A DNA stretch of 64,000 nt from Aphrophora alni (lineage: Eukaryota > Arthropoda > Insecta > Hemiptera > Aphrophoridae). Shown here piece after piece: positions 43,313 to 57,100 of this stretch. The notes below the pieces were generated by a model that was given only the letters and a program-made list of their open reading frames with translations, searched no databases and was not told where the DNA came from. The stretch spans positions 16,355,092 through 16,419,091 of the forward strand of contig OY740777.1 in assembly GCA_963513935.1 (NCBI GenBank). The letters are read 5' to 3'. The first letter of the stretch is position 1; every line of letters begins with the position of its first letter. Position numbers and translations under genes: made by a program.

Positions 43313-44864
43313 CAGCAAACATTTTCTTATGGAAACTTTAAGAAGGAAATATTCATTACACAAAAGAAGTGTTGAGGTTATTCTAGGGCACAACATTTGT
43401 AATAATGATAGTATGATAATAGTAGTCTTAATTTACAATACTTTCAATCCATAGTAAACATTTTCTGCATACATTTTACATCCCAAATAATTTGGCACTT
43501 GTCTTTGGAATGCTTTATTTGACAAAGAATTCACTATACCTTGAGCAAAGTACACAACTTTTTCAAGTGTAGAAGAAAATTACAGTTCTATTAATTTGCA
43601 ATAATCAGTTAGAAGAAGATATCAAATGCGACCGGTTGTTACTAAGCCTTTAAGTTTTGATTGGTGTGTTCTTATTTAGATTTAAGATTTGTTGTGTAAT
43701 TTTAAAACTGTTTGTTAAACACAAATGCAAGACATATAATGACAGAAAATAGGCTATGTCCCCTATTAAACTCTAACCTTAAACTTGTATTCAATTTTCC
43801 TTTTATAATTAGGTCAAATTATTGTAAATTATTCTATAAAGGTTTACAAACACAAGTTTAAATAATATGAAATTTGGGTGTTAATTGCAAAGAAATATAA
43901 ATTTACCTGCAATATAACGGCTATTTTGATATTCAGCCAGGCCTACTAACGCATTAGGCTGGATACTCACAGCCTATAGTATTATGTTTGTTTACTTTTT
44001 ATCTAGCATTTTTAGTTGGGAAAGCAAGTGGCTTCTTTGACTTGATCAAAAGAAAATAGTTGAGCTTAAGAATAAAATTATATTAATTTCATTACAATTA
44101 AATAGCGACTGCTTTTTCCCCATTGACATTATTCATCTGCGTTTTCCTTGTTTTCAAGGTTTAATTAAAATAATAGTTCAAATGAAGGTGAAATTGTATT
44201 TTTAGGCCCTATGAACATTTTAAGTTGTTTAGTTTTCTGAAACTGGTTCGTTGCAGATTTTATTTATTTATGAAAACCTTTTTTTCCCTTTCCTTTGCTA
44301 AGCGTTAAATTTGTTTTGAAAGTTACATTCATGTATCTATCTCAAACACAGAGGTGGAAGAAAATATTAGCTATTATATGTAAATATAATTTTATTATGT
44401 GTGTTGTTTGTAGTACTTGTAATGAGCCCAAAATTTCTTAAACAAAATATGACTTAATATAATTATAAATAAATAAAGGATGATAAGCAGACAAACTGTT
44501 ATTTTCATTGTCACTACATTCAATATTATAAAAAAAACTGCTTGAAAATATACTGTGGATTAATTATTATATAATTTAAAAAAATTAATTGACAATTGAT
44601 ACGTGAGTGGACTGTTTATAAATAAGAAAGAACTAAAAGTAAGCAAAATTACGTGATTGTAAACTCGTCTATCATTTATATAGTTCACAAATACTCATAT
44701 TTAGTTTTCACTTTCTTTAAAATTAACTATATTCCAAGGATCCTAGGCTTGTACTGAAGTAAGATTTGCGATATAATTCCTAACTAAGAAGGATGTAGAA
44801 GTGGAGGATTTGTGCAAATTAAATCTGAATTTTAACATTTTTTTAAAAAAACTGTACCCCTAAA
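43313..44864. other. intergenic AT-rich DNA, nothing recognised
   Basis: No feature supported. Confidence 0.45.
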
Positions 44865-45120
44865 GAGCTCGCTTATAATGAGTACAGGTAGCTTATAATG
44901 AGATTCCTAGCTAGATTTTTCATCTACTCTTGGGTTAGATCCCTCTCTTTCAACTTTCCTATCAGGTCTCTTTAAACCAACTCTTGTTCCCTTCCGGCCT
45001 TGACACTATATAGTATTTGAGTGTTAAGGATCTCTACTTTATTCTTTAAGGTGATATTTCATAAGGTAATGATGACTGGGTTAGTTTTTCACATTAAAAC
45101 CACATGCACAAAATAAATTG
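44865..45120 (+). repeat. SINE/MITE-like dispersed repeat, copy 9
   Basis: Complete copy with a duplicated head (cttataatgagtacaggtag, cttataatgagattcctagc), then cttgggttagatccctctct, ctttcctatcaggtctcttt, aaccaactcttgttcccttc and the tail ggtaatgatgactggg. Confidence 0.87.
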
Positions 45121-46619
45121 CAACTAAGAAAGGAGATAGTGTTGCACCTTCAAGATATGGTTCCTTGGTCAAAAGAAATAAAAAAGTTCCTATGGACATA
45201 CATCATAAAATGCTTAATTTTCCATCTGTACACCATTTTGTATTTTTTATAAAAGAAGAATATGTTTTTGGAAATAAATTAGATACAAAGTTCAAATTTG
45301 ATATACATATTTTTTATGTGAGTTTGTATAAATGTAGGAAAGGCCAGGACTTTGTTTAAGAAGTTTTCAAAATGACAACAGTTTAAAATTTTTTGTAAAG
45401 TTAATGGTTTTTGATATATTCCATTTTGAAAACATACAAAAAATATATACCATATATGGACTCAATATCTAATTTATCTCCATAAAATGTTTTTTGTAAA
45501 AATGCAAAATGGTGGACACACAGAAAACTAAGCAATTTTGAACATATTATATTCATAGGAACGTTTTTACTTATTTTGACACAAAGAACCATATCCTGCA
45601 GTTTTGGAACATAGTTTGGAAACACATTGTACATGTTTCAATTTGAAATTAGTTATAAACATTAAGAAAAACCTAAGTCTAAACTATCATTACTTGTCAT
45701 TACTATCATACACATTTCATAATATTATCATCAATAATTAAATAAGGAATATCATTATATTTGAATAAAAACTAGTTGTCAAACTCAAATTTACCAGAAA
45801 TAAAACTAATACAAAACATAGTTAGTGTTCACGTCACAAAACAAGATTATTATGTATAGAATTTCGTTTATGTTACAGTAGACGAAATCAACAACAATTT
45901 AAAAAAATACAATTTTCTACCATAAATATTTTACAAAGGCATAACAAATTATTAGATTCACACAAATTAAAAATAGTTTTTATTGTTACATCATTTTAAC
46001 AGTATTTTCACTGGATATATTATGTGCGTAGTGTTGAAATTAGTTTTACATGTTATAAGCACTGACTGTAGCCTATTAGTGCAGTAAAAAAAAAAAAAAA
46101 ACAAGTCTGCTTTTTTCTCATAATCTGGTGTCATATCCTCAAATATATTTACCAAGGCTTTCTATGTACTACTTCGTTGAGAACTGTTATAAACTAGTGT
46201 TTTTGATTATTTTAATGTTCAATTTATAATTGGTTTTTACTGCGTTTAAAGTTTTTTTTTTACTGTGTACCTTTTTATATTGGTAATTCAGTTTATTGGA
46301 GTTTTTAGGACAATATGTAGAACAACAGATCTTTCACCTAAAAAAATAGTTATTACAAGCGTTGTTTTTGAGGAAAATCACTATTTTCAAAGAGAAATTG
46401 CCAAAAGACTTAATCCTGAGGATTAAGTTAGCCTGTGACGGTAACAAAGTTTATGAATCACAGTGAGTTGGAAAGTGTGGGCGTAAACGTAAACTAAATA
46501 TAAGATTGAGTTTCTCAAAACTCAAGAATGTAACTTTAACTAACAGTAGAAGTACCAATAAACAGTTAACAAACAAAATCAAAGAGTAAATGTTTCTCCC
46601 AGAACTGTCATAAAATTTT
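45121..46619. other. intergenic AT-rich DNA, possible small inverted repeat
   Basis: 45165-45300 and 45430-45610 share similar blocks in opposite orientation (gtacaccattttgtattttt against its inverse near 45498; tatgttccttggtc-like text at both outer ends), suggesting a roughly 480-bp foldback. Otherwise nothing is recognised. Confidence 0.4.
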
Positions 46620-47385
46620 TCATAGATGTAGGCCTAAATGCCAGATGGCCACGTAAAAAGCAGAAGAAACGACAGATAAGGATATAAAAAGATTAGAATG
46701 GGCAAAAGGGCTGCAATACTGGACAAAAAATGATCGAAAGAAGGAAAAAATAACAACAATATTTTAACTAACATAACAAAAACTAAAGTAGGCCTAATCT
46801 AACCTAGCCTAACCTACTATACAGTAACTAAAATTTATGTCAAAATATCACATTTTGAAAAAGATAATAATATTGTTTTCAGGTAATTTTTACAGATGAT
46901 TCCATACCAGCCAGGACGTACGAAGGAGAGCAAATGAAGAGTTTCACAGAGATTGTGTGATACACCCTACTTCAGTCATGGTTTGGAGTTCCATGTCTGC
47001 ACATGTGCATTGTAGATAATACAATGAAACAAAAATAATAATGATCCTGCAAGACAAAGACTGGTTCTCGAACGAAGTATTTATGTGATGTAGCTCCGTG
47101 TCACCAAACGAAGAAGATAAAAGAATTTGTAAGTGTGAATTAAATAAGTGTTGCCTTGGCCAGGAAACACCCCAGATATAAATCTAACTGAAAATCTTTG
47201 GTCTATTGTAAAACAGAGGATGAAATAAGAAAAAATACTACAAAAACAGGCCTGGTTGAAACTTTAATAAAAGTGTGACATCATGATGGTGAAATACAAA
47301 ATTGCAACGAAAAACTAATGGAAACCATCCACAAGAAGTTAGGAATGCTTATTAAAAATAAAGGGATCCACACAAAATACTAAAG
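46620..47385 (+). pseudogene. Tc1-type transposase, internally deleted and frameshifted
   Basis: Blocks in order are NARWPRKKQKKRQIR (46632) and an FTDDSIP-ARTYEGEQMKSF block (46888-46940, which should hold the first catalytic Asp), then SVMVWSSMS (46974). A missing stretch is followed by LPWPGNTPDINLTENLWSIVK when frames are combined (about 47150-47215) and a C-terminal helix ending about 47380 (KKLGMLIKNKGIHTKY). The QDNAP-type second catalytic block is degraded to text around 47090. Confidence 0.8.
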
Positions 47386-47827
47386 GTTCTTTATTTGTTT
47401 GTTTAACTTAATTTTGAGTAAATAAACTAAGAAAAAGCATGTTAAGTCTAATAATTTGTCATGTCTCTCTATATGAAACACACGATAATTCAAAGACTAA
47501 CTCATCATGTTGTTACATAGCTGTTATTGCTTTATAAAGCTATGTCTTGTCATGTTTAAATTGTCTTGTTAAATACCAACTATTTACATATTGTATGTCT
47601 CTTGTAAACCATATAACTCTAACAATCAATTAAAAAAATTATAACGACTAATTATGTAAAACAGCTGATATCAAATCAAAATAAGGTTATGTTAAGTTCA
47701 TAACTGCTATTTTAATGTACAGAATTTTAAATCAAAAATAGATGTTTTGAAAAAACTCTGTCATCTTAATTTCTAAAACGGAAAAGCTACACACCAATCA
47801 GTTATTACTTAAAATATTTAATTCTGA

Positions 47828-47833
47828 TTTATT
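47828..47833 (-). terminator. candidate polyadenylation signal AATAAA
   Basis: AATAAA on the minus strand, about 112 bases after the stop codon at 47945-47947. It is the nearest canonical hexamer downstream of the terminal exon. Confidence 0.5.
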
Positions 47834-47944
47834 ATAAAATATATAGATTTAATTAAACATGCAATTATACACAGCTATTAACATACCTGATTACTAATTA
47901 TAATAATCGAGAAACAAAAAATAAAGGCGTTCTTTCAAGTTATA

Positions 47945-48160
47945 TTATAAAATCACAGAAGATAAATTTGATTGAAGTTGATTCTCTCGTTTTGGTTTTG
48001 ATATTTGTAACGGCACTGAAAACAAAGTTTCCCATGGTTCTCGAATACTCTCGACAAACGCTTCAAGTGTCGTTGTCGTTGCCAAATCCAATATCCATAT
48101 TTCTTCCTGGTTTTCTGCTTCATCCAGATATTGAATTACCAAAACATTAACATCACCATC
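47945..48160 (-). CDS. terminal exon of the unidentified gene
   Basis: Acceptor tttctttacag ends at 48161. 71 codons plus TAA follow, beginning DGDVNVLVIQYLDEAENQEE. It joins in phase 0 to the exon ending NIVDVLR. The acidic EENQ stretch followed by WILDL and PWETLF is unlike the AT-rich background, which supports coding. Confidence 0.8.
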   Translation of the reverse strand, partial: DGDVNVLVIQYLDEAENQEEIWILDLATTTTLEAFVESIREPWETLFSVPLQISKPKRENQLQSNLSSVIL

Positions 48161-51100
48161 CTGTAAAGAAACATTTAAAATAAGGTTGATTTTTGCAATT
48201 AATTTTAACCAAAAGAGTACAAGATACTTAAAAACATTATTTATTATAGTTTAATTTCTTACAAGTATGTAGTAGTACAGGGTTGTCACAAATCAAAAAA
48301 TCTAGGCGGTTTGGTCAAGTGAGTAAAATATCTTTTTTTTCAAAATCAGTTCTAACGATTTTGATCAAATTTTGCCTCTAAAAACCCCCATAAAGTATTT
48401 GTTGCCATGTCTTCAAAAATAGTGGTTCACAAGTTATTGGTAAGAAAATCAAAAACTTGACCATGAAACCAACTTCAACATCTATCCTTCAACATGGTAG
48501 ATTTTTAGTACAGAATAATGCCTGCTGCGGTTCTTTTTGAAGGTGTTTTAGTGAGCACTTGCAACTTATATTTCATTTATAACATGAGTCATTAAAACAC
48601 TCCACCATAAAAACACTTTCAATTTACTAAAAAAGTACTAAAAATATTATTAACAAAAGTAATCACAGCACTAACCTATACAAATATTAACCGATAAATA
48701 CATACTCACTTATCTTTCAAAAACTATAAAACATACCAAAAAAATGACAAAATAATCTTTACACATATCAATTCACTTTTACAATAATAATATAAAAACA
48801 CTGTGTAAAAGACAGAAACTTTCTCGTATTTAGCACAATACCAGTTACAGCTGATTAGCAAACAATTTACTTCATTAGTAGTGATGAACATAACTTTTCT
48901 ACAAGTTCTGTGCATTTTAATTCGTTAAAACAGTCCCAAATACGTAGTTGGTAGAGATCATTAGCTGACAGAGTGATGTTGAGAGCAGCATTCGTCAGTC
49001 TGCAAATACAGTGGGTAAAGTCAAGTGAGCACTGCTCAGCAAACAAAAATGAAAGGTTAAAGATGTAATATCTCAAAATCGACACCATCAATTTCATTAG
49101 AATTTTAGTAAAATTGTAAATAAAAGATAATTACCACTAAGGAATAATTAAAAAAAAAAAAGAACACAAATTTTGATCGTACTCATTTAAACTCGTTTTC
49201 TTTTATAATATTTATGCTTAAGATGAGTTTATAACACAAGCGAACCATGTATAAACTTTATACAGATATATAAATATTGTATAAAATAATTTGCGACTGC
49301 GTTCATAGTTGAATTTCATTTTTTGTTTACTGACATTTACCAACTTGACAATTCTGATGACGAATAGTTTTGTTTGGTTAGTATTTCGATTGTGTAAGAA
49401 AGTTTGTGCAATGATTTTGCACAGTTATTTCTCCTAGGGAAATTTGCTGGTTGTTTTAAAAAAGGAACATTTATTTTGATTTGATTAAATTATATGAACA
49501 TGTGTTTCAGTTGTTTGATTAATGTGTTAGTATTAGGTATCTTTTCTGTTCTAAATCCGATAATAAATCTACCTATGCATTTCAGATATTATGACTCAGT
49601 TTTAATTTAAATACATTCTTTCAAAGTAATCGTGTCTCGGGATTAACTTCATTTAAAAAAAGAGTACATGTGCTCAATCACATGTTGGTGTTCTATGTTT
49701 GAATTGAAACAGTATGAGTAGGGAGTTACAAAAGTAAACTAGTAGTAGAGTAAATTATGTAAGTCAATAAATTTTTTAGTAAATTCCTTAGACGTAAGAG
49801 AAAAATTACATTTATTTATGATACTGCATGTAACTCCAATGGTCATCTAAAAGTCCATCTTATTAGTCACTTCATCCACCCTCAAGAATCACAATTAAGA
49901 ATTATCAGTTATCCAACACAATTGGATTTGATTACATCTTGATGGAATTATAAAGATTATTAAAACAAACATACAGAAAATATAAGTGAAACTAAACCTT
50001 GACCACCATTATTAAAAAATTTAAAAGAATCAAAATGTGTATCCTACAATTATTACTATATTATCAATAAAGATTTGAATTTGTTGTTTTAAATTGATAA
50101 AACTTGTTTTGTAGATCCAAGTTAATACTTACTCTCAGAACATCTACAATATTTGAGATCTTCTGTGCACAGATACATTCTGGTTTTGTTGTAAAATCTT
50201 TGAGGAGCCATGAATAGTGGGGTTGTAATAACACTACATCTGTGTTTGTCACAAATACTGGTGCAAACTTGTAGCTTTTGTGATCTACAACAAAAACATA
50301 TCTTTAGCTATGCAAGTTTATTAATTATATACTTATAATAATGTAAATAAATTATACAAAAACATTCCAAACTTTCTCACACATGAATCAAAATAGTAAA
50401 CAAAAACAAATATTCGTCGCCAACACTACAATAAAATCATTTCAAAGTATTATCTAACAAAATGTGAAAATGACCTGTAGACAATGTGTTTGTAATAAAT
50501 ATCTCAAAATCAGAGCAAGATATTTCACTAAAATTTTGGTAAAATGTACAGGTTAGGTTAGGTTAGGAAGTGTACAAGTTTACATTTGTGTCAATGTGTT
50601 AAAAAAATCGTGTAAATGAAATAGGGTTTGTGAATAAATACGAAAAACCCAAAATTAACAGAAAGGTGGTCAAAGTTTATTGTGGTTTGTCCCAATTTTA
50701 AGTGAACAATGGTGCTAACATAATGAAGTTTAGTGCCTAATTTTCTTTGAATTTTTTATTATATTGAAAATGTTCAAAAACTAAAACAAGCCATTACTAT
50801 AATACAATTCTAGATTAAATATTAAAATGAAATATCTTTCCCAAGATTTAGACCTACAAAGAATGACTTAATCACCCAAGACTTGTTTTACCGAGGTATA
50901 CTGAACTTCCCACCTCTTTTACGTAAAAATACATCACTGAGAGAAAATTATCTAATGAACCATGAGGTAACAGTAAAAAACTAAAAACAGTAATCTCCCA
51001 TGGAGTTGTTATAAAATATATAATTTATTGATGCTACCGATTTCGTTCAAATAGTAGTGAAATATGATTGACACAAACATATGTGTAAAACCACAAGTAA

Positions 51101-54100
51101 ACAAATATTATTTTAGTCAAAAACGACTCTTGACCACTGTCATTATACAGAGTGGGACAAAAAGGATTAAGCAGTTTGGAGGGTCTAGATATGGTGGGGG
51201 AAAGAAGGTACACAGGACTAGCCAACATGGTTTTGACTGAAGAACATCAAGGTTTTGCTGTACAGGCATATTTCTCAAAACCACAGTTCTTTGATCGCAA
51301 CACTAAGAGCTTTTCGGCGACGCTTTAACATTATATAGAACAACTCGGTCATGGATTACGAGTTTCCAACAAACTGGAAATATACTAAGAGGTACACATG
51401 GTCAATGCAGAAGCATAAGAACACCAGAAAATGTGCAGTGGGTAAGAGCAACAACTAAGGAGTCTCCAAGGCATTCTACTCAGAAGCATTCTGTTGCTTT
51501 AGGAATGTCAAGCTACAGTTTGAGAAGGATTCTTCATTTAATGTTGGCTCAGAAATTGAGTGTAACAGATTATGCCAACCGCAGAACTCTGTGTGAAGAA
51601 ATGCTTGAATAGATCTCTCTCCCACCAACTTTCGTCAGTAGTAATGACACATTTTGATTTCAGCGAAGCTGTAAATAAGCAAAATTTCCACTACTAGGCT
51701 GAAAAAACCCCTCATGGCCCTAAATTAACTGTGTGGTGTGCCATTACAAAATTTAGAGTGATTCGTCCGTACTTTTTTCAGGAGATACGTGTAACCATCA
51801 CTGCAGGTTCAGAATCCCCTTTCGTGGGCCCGGAACCGGTGTTCGGGATCTCCTATGGACATGCCAGAGCAGCGGTTGATACGTGGATACGGGAGGGGAT
51901 GAATAGGGCCTGGACGAATTCAACTACTAGTAGACTTGCAAAAAGGCTATTTAGACCAAGTAAGAAAAACATGCTGAACAACTCATCTCTCTCAGAAGGG
52001 ATAACATGAGGTGGGTGGTTGGGCTCTTAACGAGCCACTGTCACCTCAGAAAACATCTACACAGGATAGGGATTGCTGCAGACAATACTTGCAGGAAATG
52101 TGGTTTGGCTGAAGAGTCCGCAGAACACATTCTCTTAGAGTGTGAGGCGTTAGGACGAGCCAGGCTATACTCTCTAGGCCCTCCGGGGAAAGAGATGGAA
52201 ACCATCCTAGATAACCCCATTGGTAGTATCTGTTCCTTCATAAGGATGACGGGTATTACTGATTGGGTGTAGGAAGGAAATTGGGGCGGCAAAAGATCTC
52301 TAGGTCGACACCGGTGAGGCCTCTGAAGGAGGCTTTCACAGCCCAGAACGGAAAAAAAAAAAAAAACCATCACTGACAATTCTAACCATTATGTCACAAT
52401 GTGGGAAATTTTTTCCGCAGTCCAAATTGGAAGATTTTGCTGAAAAAGAGGACTTGGGGGATCTTTGTTTTCAACAGGATGGGGCCACACCTCACACGGC
52501 ACAAAATTCACTCGATGTTGTAAGAATAATGTTTCCTCGGTGTCTGGTCTCTCTGAGGAGTGCCAGATAGCCAGCAGGTCCCCAGATTTAAGCGTTTACG
52601 AATTTTCTTTGTGACTACTTGAAGAGAAGTGTTCAAACACCGGCCTTTTCAAAATGTTTCACACTGATCTAAACTAGTTTTAACCTATCTTTATGTTGAA
52701 TTATTAAATGCCTTCAAAGGTTCACTATAGTGAGTGTGGGTGTAGCAATCCTAACATACCTAGCTGGATCTACACATTTTTTCATATGGTCTTGGGTTAT
52801 ATCCCTCTCTTTTATCTTTCCTATCAAATCTCTCTCGAACAACTCTTGTTCTCTTCCGACTCTGATGCTATTAGAAGATTTGAGGGTTAGGTGTCTCTAT
52901 TTTATGAGCTTTTCCTTTTTTTAATGATGACTGTAAAGTTTTTCATCTTTAAACCGTAAAAAATATTAAAAAAAAACGCTGTTAGAAATAATCTTGTGAT
53001 ATAAGTGTACATTGGTTGCTATGGTAACAAAATTTGTATGTAAACTCACATAAGAGATGTTTTTTAAAAGGCTAAAATTAAATATTTTCGGGAAACTAAT
53101 GCTTTTATGGATAGAGAGCATTCATTTTAATTTTGTTTAAAAAATGATCACAAACCATTGGTGAATTAGGAGAACAAGGCAGCTTGAATTTTTAAATATA
53201 CTCGTAAACTATTGATACTATACAATACTTTAAATGGTGGACCCTCTTTACTCTTTTCATGGAATTTGAAGATTGGTGCACGCTATAAAATATTGATTTA
53301 TTAATAGAACATGTTTTAAAATTTACCTTGGCCTTTGGCTATTTGTACAGATGAACAAACTACGAACTGTAAGAATCTCAAACCTTCTTCATTCTCGTGT
53401 TCAACACACGGAGATATGACTTTACTGAGAGCTACCTTCTCATTTTTACTAAGTTCAGCCAGTTTGTTCACTTTGATTTCTTGCTGTAAATCTGTAAAAA
53501 TAAGTAATCTTTATTTTGAGATAATTAATACTATTGACAAACAAACAGGTTAATAAAGTATTGGATCACTCATTGACAGGAGATCTTTAAGAATATTGAT
53601 ATTGGTCCTCTTTTCTAGAATGAATTATACAAAAGGATACCCTAAAATAATTGGAATTTGAATGTTACGTGTGAAGTGAAGGTAGTTGTTGATGCACTGC
53701 TACATATTAATAGTCAATACTAATTTGAACCAGTTTGCCAAGTCTCGCCTTCTCTACTGAGAGGTTCATTTTGTATGACTTTTTTTAAATACCAGAAAAC
53801 AAGTTGGAAATTTTCACAATATAATATTAAAGAAGAAACATTGTGTATGTGTAGTTTTGTTTTAGAGAAAACAGTTGCTGAAACTGCTTTAATGCCTTCA
53901 ACAAGCTTTTTAAAAAATACTTTAAATAGAACACAAATGTGTAAGTGGTATTCATGTTTCAGTCGAGTTAAATTGTCAATAGAAGATCAATTAAAATCTA
54001 ACTGAAAAAGTTTACCACGTATTGATGATCGTCATCGACTATTGATGAACCTATAGGTTTATTTTGGAGTTCAGCAAATGGTAATTGAAAATTTGAAAAT

Positions 54101-57100
54101 GACATGCATTCTGCAAAACAGTTGTGCCTCATTTGTCGACAGAGGATAAAATAAATGAGATCCTCTGATGATGATTTATTTGGGATCAGTATGGCAAATG
54201 AAATAAATGCCAAGAGAAAATGCTGAATTCATCAAGACCAGACATTTCCAATCAAGACCATGTTGATTTGTTTATTTTAAAATGTTAATAGATATATACC
54301 CCATGAAGTTTATTAGTTGAGTGATCCTGTATTAGTTGAATATGAAGTTGAATACACGGCTGTTCACTAACATGTGTTAGTTTTGTTATACATAAACAGC
54401 CCAAAATGAGAGTGGAAGCGAAATTTGTTTGTTTGTTGCTGACAATACAACTATATATTTTTGATGGTGAAAATTAGGATGATGTTCCTAATATAACAGT
54501 TAGAAATACTGTAAGCATGTGACCTTACAGATAGATAAAAACCATTTTTCCCCTTCCATCTATGGCGAATCGAATATTAATTACCATTTATTCTAAAATC
54601 AAATTTTATAATTCAAATCATTTTCAATATGATTTGTAATGTATAAAGTTGTCATTAATAAATAACTTTTCAAATCCAACATTTTATTAGGATACCCTTC
54701 CATCTATGGCGAATCTAAATTAATTACCATTTATTATTAAAATCATATTTTATAATTCAAACCATTTTCAATATGATTTGTAATGTATAAAGTTGTCATT
54801 AATAAATAACTTTTCAAACCCAACATTTTATTAGGATACCAAGACATGTTAATATAACTAGGCTAGGCTTTTTATTTTAAAATAAATTCTAAATGTAAAA
54901 GATAACTTGTGTAAAGAATTTAAAAAGAGATGTTATAAACAAAAACATAAAAGACGACCTGTGTAAGTATGGGACATCTTCCAACCAATAAATAATAGTT
55001 AAGTTCAAATGTTAATACAAAATTATATGTAAATAAAAATGTATTATAATTAAGGAATAAATAAATAAAAAAATAACTTTTATAAACAATTTAGTGTCAG
55101 TATATTAAGAAAGAACATTCTCGAAGCAAGGAGGCAGGTGTATTTAGCATCATACGATGTCCAAATAAGGAAAGAAGAATGATCAGTTGATGTTCCAAAT
55201 ATGGTAAAAAAGAGGGAAATTTTGAGAAAAATGTTTGGACCAGGAGAGGAAGAGCACATTACTTGGCAGGGAGTTGAGTAGAGTCTTCTGTAGGAGCTGT
55301 TTTTGGTCTTTAGTCAAAGTTTACAGTGTATAGTTTTTAATCAACATTTGATAACATAAGTGACATGGACAGAAATTTGTTAGACAACATATGGAAGTGT
55401 TGAATATGGGTTATAGAATAAGAAACGAAGAAAATAATAAAAAGTTATGAACTTTTTGTGAATAAAAATATTTAGACGAGGCCTTGGCAACTCCGTAAGT
55501 AAGAAAATAATTAGATTCAGAATAGCACATGGCTACTTATATTAATACTTATTTAATATCTCAAAAGTATTAATTACAGAGAATTAGTTTTCTTTTTTTA
55601 ATAATAGTATAATAAATTCAAGAATGGACAATGATTTCTATTGATGAACTGTAATTAGTATTATAGATGATTTAGATTTAGGTTATAGAAATATTTTGCC
55701 TTTTCATCAAATTAAATAATAATTACAAGTAATGAGTTTCTAAGACATTATTGAGAACAGCTATTTCTGTGATATCGCCTGAGATAGTAGAGTGTACGAG
55801 TGCAGGTAAGTGAGAGGTAAGAACTCAAATTTAGAAAAATCATAGTTCCCAATACAATAAGAAAAGAAATGGAATCAACTTACATCTGGAAGATAAACTA
55901 TATAAAAAAAAAACTAATTGAACTTAGTAAAAAAGTGTTAAAAAGTCCAAGGTCTTTTGAGTTTGACATTTGGTAAATAATATTCGACCATAATTGACAG
56001 TGAGAAAAGCCTATAGAGAATCAAGCGTGACGATTTTGAGTTAGTTTCTATGATGAAGTGTGACTACAGATTAGACATTATAGAAAACTAAATAAGTACT
56101 TAACTCTGTGCAGTGTTGTTTTTTAGCTAGATATATCTGTAAAAAGATGAAAGTATAGAAGGCAGACTTGTGTATCCATGAAAGGATTAATCTGTATCCG
56201 CTAACATTAAATATGATGAGAGGAGAGCGTTTGAGAGATCTGATATATAAAGATGTGATTTGGAGACGCATTTAAAAAAAGTTTGTGAACTAAACTATTT
56301 CTTATAAAAAGAGTAAAATGTGTTTCTTGCACGATAAGTAAAGTGTTACATTTAAACAAAAAGAACAACTCTTTTATTAACAAGGTAATAAAAACTGTAA
56401 TACAAAAAATATTTTCAAGAAAATAATTTCTGTTTGAAATAAAAAAATTAAAAAAAAAAGTTATGAAATTCTTAAAATAGGGAGCAACTACAAGTTAAAA
56501 AAAATCTTGTATGTTTTAAACTACAACTTACAAAAGAAACTTCTATACATTATGTATATTTAATATTAATAATTCTGTTGTAGATGAGATTAAATTTGCC
56601 TCGGGGCAATAGAAAGAATACTTGAATTACAATTTTAGGACCTTTTCCGTTATCTCACATCATTATTATTTTTCTGTTATTTCAGATCATAAGTAAGTGA
56701 AAAGAATTAAAAATTAAAAAGCATTTTAAACTAAATAATTATATTTATTTGTAAATAAAAATTAATAACAATTAAAGATAATAAAACACAATTTTTTATT
56801 TTGTACTATCCACTTTTTATTAGTCTAGCCGACCAATGGTTTCGCCTGCTAAGGCATTGACGAGGCTGTATTACAGACTGAAGAAAAAAGACAAAAAACA
56901 GAAAACCTTAAAACTAGAGGGTGGGAATTGCCCAGGCCGGGTATTTCCCCAACCTTCCATTCTTTGTATCCTAACTCCCACCCTCTAGTTTTAAGGTTTT
57001 CTGTTTTTTGTCTTTTTTCTTCAGTCTGTAATACAGCCTCGTCAATGCCTTAGCAGGCGAAACCATTGGTCGGCTAGACTAATAAAAAGTGGATAGTACA

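Noticed and set aside
52041..52379. 112-residue minus-strand frame
   Set aside because: Antisense of the LINE insertion and its poly(A) tail.
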